A DNA stretch of 64,000 bases from Niastella yeongjuensis (GTDB lineage: Bacteria > Bacteroidota > Bacteroidia > Chitinophagales > Chitinophagaceae): contig NZ_FOCZ01000003.1 in assembly GCF_900110245.1 (NCBI RefSeq), positions 682,001 through 746,000 on the forward strand, read 5' to 3'. Both the position numbers and the translations under genes were made by a program. The notes below the pieces were generated by a model, which had not been told where the DNA came from, ran no database searches, and saw nothing but the letters and a program-made list of their open reading frames with translations. Position 1 is the first letter of the stretch. Every line of letters begins with the position of its first letter. Below, in pieces: positions 61,713-64,000 of this stretch.

Positions 61713-63983
61713 ATGATAGTGAATGAAGGCGGAAACGCGAGAAGTCTTTTTAAGGAAACGATCAATTCAGATTTTATTATTGTGGGTGGCGGCATGAGCG
61801 GCGTTTGCTGCGCCATCACGGCTGCACGGGAAGGGTTAAAAGTAACCCTTGTGCAGGACCGGCCTGTATTGGGCGGCAACGCTTCCAGTGAAATACGATT
61901 GTGGATCCTCGGCGCTACCTCGCATATGGGTAATAATAACCGGTGGGCGCGGGAAGGCGGGGTTATCGATGAAATACTGGTTGAGAACACCTATCGCAAT
62001 CCTGAAGGCAACCCGGTGATCTTTGATTCCATCCTGCTGGAGAAGGTAGTGCAGGAAAAGAATATTACACTGTTCCTGAATACCGCAGTGTATGAAGTGA
62101 TAAAGAACACCCCTGATTCAATAAAGGCCCTTACGGGTTATTGCAGCCAGAACCAGACCGCCTATACATTTCAGGCGCCTTTGTTTTGCGATGCATCGGG
62201 TGATGGCGTGATCGCCTTTTTATCAGGTGCCGCATTTAAAATGGGCGCTGAGTCAAGGGAGGAGTTCGGCGAACAGTTTGCCCCGTCAAAAGAATATGGG
62301 GAGTTACTGGGCCACAGTATGTACTTCTATTCAAAAGATACCGGCCAGCCTGTGGAGTTTATACCTCCTTCCTTTGCCCTGACAGATATAACTGCCATTC
62401 CCCGTTATAAAACATTTAATCTGCAGGACCAGGGTTGCAAACTCTGGTGGATCGAATATGGCGGCCGCCTCGATACCATAAAAGATACCGAGCTTATAAA
62501 GTGGGAACTGTGGCGTGTTGTTTATGGCGTTTGGAATTACATCAAGAATTCAGGCAATTTCCCTGAGGCTGCCAACTATACCCTTGAATGGGTGGGCGCC
62601 ATTCCCGGCAAACGCGAAAGCCGCCGGTTTATGGGCGACTATATGCTGCGGCAGCAGGACGTTGTGCAACAGCGCCCGCAGGAAGATGCCGTTTCATTTG
62701 GCGGCTGGTCAATAGATCTGCATCCCGCTGATGGCGTCTTCAGCGAACTGCCGGGGTGTAACCAGTGGCATAGCAAAGGCATTTATGAAATCCCTTACCG
62801 TTGCCTGTATAGTAAAAACATCACCAATCTTTTTTTAACAGGTCGTATCATTAGTGCTTCGCATGTTGCTTTCGGCTCTACCAGGGTAATGGGCACATCG
62901 GCAAATAATGCGCAGGCTGTAGCCATGGCTGCTGTGCTGGCAACAGCACAACAGCTATTACCGAGGCAGGTGAATGAACAAATGAAGACCCTGCAGCAAC
63001 AATTGTTAAAGAGTGGTCAGTTTATACCGGGTATAAAAAACGACGATGTCAGCGACAAGGCAACAGAAGCAACCATAACAGCTTCCAGTGAATACAAACT
63101 ATCCGGCCTGCCCGAAAATGGTGAACTGTATGCACTGGATGCCGGCATGGCCCAGTTGCTGCCGGTATCGCCGGGTAAATTGCCGGTGATGCGTTTTCAT
63201 TTGCAGGCCAAAGAAAAAACAGCTGTTGTCATTCACCTGGCTGTGTGCAGCAGGAAGGGAAGTTATACCCCCGACCTTGTGCTGGAAGAACGCACCATCA
63301 CTTTACAGGCAGGTAAGAATTGTGTAGAGCTGGAATGGGAAACCATCATTGCCGATAACCGGTATGCTTTTGTGATCCTTAGAAAGAATCCCGGCGTATC
63401 GGCCTATTTATCCGGTACAAGAGTTACCGGTGTGTTGTCGTTGTTCCAGGCCGAGAACAAAGCTGTTTCCAACACCGGCGTACAAACGCCGCCCGAAGGC
63501 ATCGGCATGGATGCCTTCGAATTCTGGACACCCAAACGCCGCCCGGAAGGACTTAACCTGGCCATTGGTTTTGCAACGCCTTTATATACCTATGCCGCAG
63601 CTAATGTACAGAATGGGTATGCCCGGCCATACCATGCGCCCAATGCCTGGGCTGCTGATCTGGCCGATGTTTCACCCCGGCTTACCTTACAGTGGGATCA
63701 GCCACGAAGCATTCAAACTATACAATTGAGTTTTGATACAGACTTCGATCATCCCATGGAATCGGTGCTGATGCGTCATCCCGAACATGTGATGCCTTTT
63801 TGTGTAAGGAATTACGCTGTATATGATGGCCAGGGTAATCTGTTGAGAAAAATAAGTGGTAATTACCAAACAAGAAATATCATTACCTTACAGGAACCGC
63901 TTGTTACTGATACCCTGGTTATTGCCTGCGAACATCCGGCGGCCCATGTGCCCGCTGCTATTTTTGAGATAAGATGCTATTAA
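61713..63983 (+). CDS. FAD-dependent oxidoreductase (FAD_oxidored type) with C-terminal beta-domains
   Basis: The 756-residue protein starts with a Rossmann FAD-binding motif after a short tail (FIIVGGGMSGVCCAI, glycines at about 25-30), then GGNASSEIR and the CDASGDGVIAFLSGA block. The late FLTGRIISASHVAFGSTRVMGTSANNAQAVAMAA segment closes the flavin site; together these fit the FAD_oxidored family (PF12831 type). From about residue 450 the protein is beta-rich with a discoidin-like end. There is no signal peptide, so it is probably cytoplasmic and acts on the imported sugar. It lies 51 bp after SusD, inside the PUL. The reaction is unknown; oxidation of a sugar hydroxyl before bond breaking is one possibility. 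Confidence 0.82.
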   Translation: MIVNEGGNARSLFKETINSDFIIVGGGMSGVCCAITAAREGLKVTLVQDRPVLGGNASSEIRLWILGATSHMGNNNRWAREGGVIDEILVENTYRNPEGNPVIFDSILLEKVVQEKNITLFLNTAVYEVIKNTPDSIKALTGYCSQNQTAYTFQAPLFCDASGDGVIAFLSGAAFKMGAESREEFGEQFAPSKEYGELLGHSMYFYSKDTGQPVEFIPPSFALTDITAIPRYKTFNLQDQGCKLWWIEYGGRLDTIKDTELIKWELWRVVYGVWNYIKNSGNFPEAANYTLEWVGAIPGKRESRRFMGDYMLRQQDVVQQRPQEDAVSFGGWSIDLHPADGVFSELPGCNQWHSKGIYEIPYRCLYSKNITNLFLTGRIISASHVAFGSTRVMGTSANNAQAVAMAAVLATAQQLLPRQVNEQMKTLQQQLLKSGQFIPGIKNDDVSDKATEATITASSEYKLSGLPENGELYALDAGMAQLLPVSPGKLPVMRFHLQAKEKTAVVIHLAVCSRKGSYTPDLVLEERTITLQAGKNCVELEWETIIADNRYAFVILRKNPGVSAYLSGTRVTGVLSLFQAENKAVSNTGVQTPPEGIGMDAFEFWTPKRRPEGLNLAIGFATPLYTYAAANVQNGYARPYHAPNAWAADLADVSPRLTLQWDQPRSIQTIQLSFDTDFDHPMESVLMRHPEHVMPFCVRNYAVYDGQGNLLRKISGNYQTRNIITLQEPLVTDTLVIACEHPAAHVPAAIFEIRCY

Positions 63984-63990
63984 AATATTT

Positions 63991-64000
63991 ATGAGTAAAC
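63991..64000 (+). CDS. Possible start of next gene (cut by window end)
   Basis: ATGAGTAAA begins 7 bp after the oxidoreductase stop codon, on the same strand and at a spacing typical for this PUL. Only three codons are visible, so product and reality cannot be judged. Confidence 0.3.

Overview
The window looks like chromosome of a Bacteroidota bacterium, most likely of the Chitinophagia (Chitinophaga/Niastella-like). The grounds are four SusC-like TonB-dependent porins, four SusD-like lipoproteins, a hybrid two-component regulator, two proteins with type IX secretion (T9SS) C-terminal sorting domains, BACON/GH92/GH78 proteins and promoter boxes of the TAnnTTTG type. I cannot name a genus from sequence alone. 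No tRNA, rRNA, transposase, integrase or CRISPR array was seen.

Layout. (1) 1-13.5 kb: the tail of a hybrid two-component regulator, then a SusC/SusD pair and a 2348-residue secreted pectate-lyase-like protein closed by a good terminator. This reads as a pectin-directed polysaccharide utilisation locus (PUL). (2) 13.8-15.4 kb: a lone lipoprotein with a BACON domain and propeller-like repeats. (3) 15.5-23.0 kb, minus strand: a compact five-gene operon unlike everything around it. It encodes a V8/trypsin-like protease, a double-HKD phospholipase D-family protein, a small P-loop NTPase, a large STAND-type NTPase with TPR-like tail, and a second trypsin-like protease behind an effector-associated (EAD-like) adaptor domain. 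None has a signal peptide. It is best read as a predicted NTPase-controlled intracellular conflict (anti-phage or programmed-death) system and is the most interesting part of the window. (4) 23.2-30.1 kb, minus strand: an operon-like run lgt, lnt, T9SS propeller protein, GH78 rhamnosidase, so two lipoprotein-maturation enzymes travel with glycan-degradation genes. (5) 30.5-54.8 kb, plus strand: a large PUL ordered SusD, DUF5004-like, DUF4961-like, SusC, SusD, SusC, then a double GH92, a GH2 with an inserted discoidin domain, a sialate-O-acetylesterase-like enzyme, a GH38-like enzyme and a GDSL esterase. The enzymes suggest an alpha-mannoside-rich, partly acetylated glycan such as N-glycans or mannan. 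(6) 54.8-56.8 kb, minus strand: an AraC-type and a zinc-ribbon LacI-type regulator. (7) 57.0-64 kb, plus strand: a third PUL with SusC, SusD and a cytoplasmic FAD-dependent oxidoreductase; another gene may begin in the last 10 bases.

How it works together. SusC/SusD pairs on the outer membrane bind and import oligosaccharides released by surface enzymes, and secreted or periplasmic glycosidases and esterases trim them. The hybrid regulator probably controls the first locus, and the LacI/AraC pair probably controls the loci on either side of it. Three gene-end intergenic regions carry inverted arrays of short degenerate words whose sequence differs but whose layout is alike. These are not explained by any gene.
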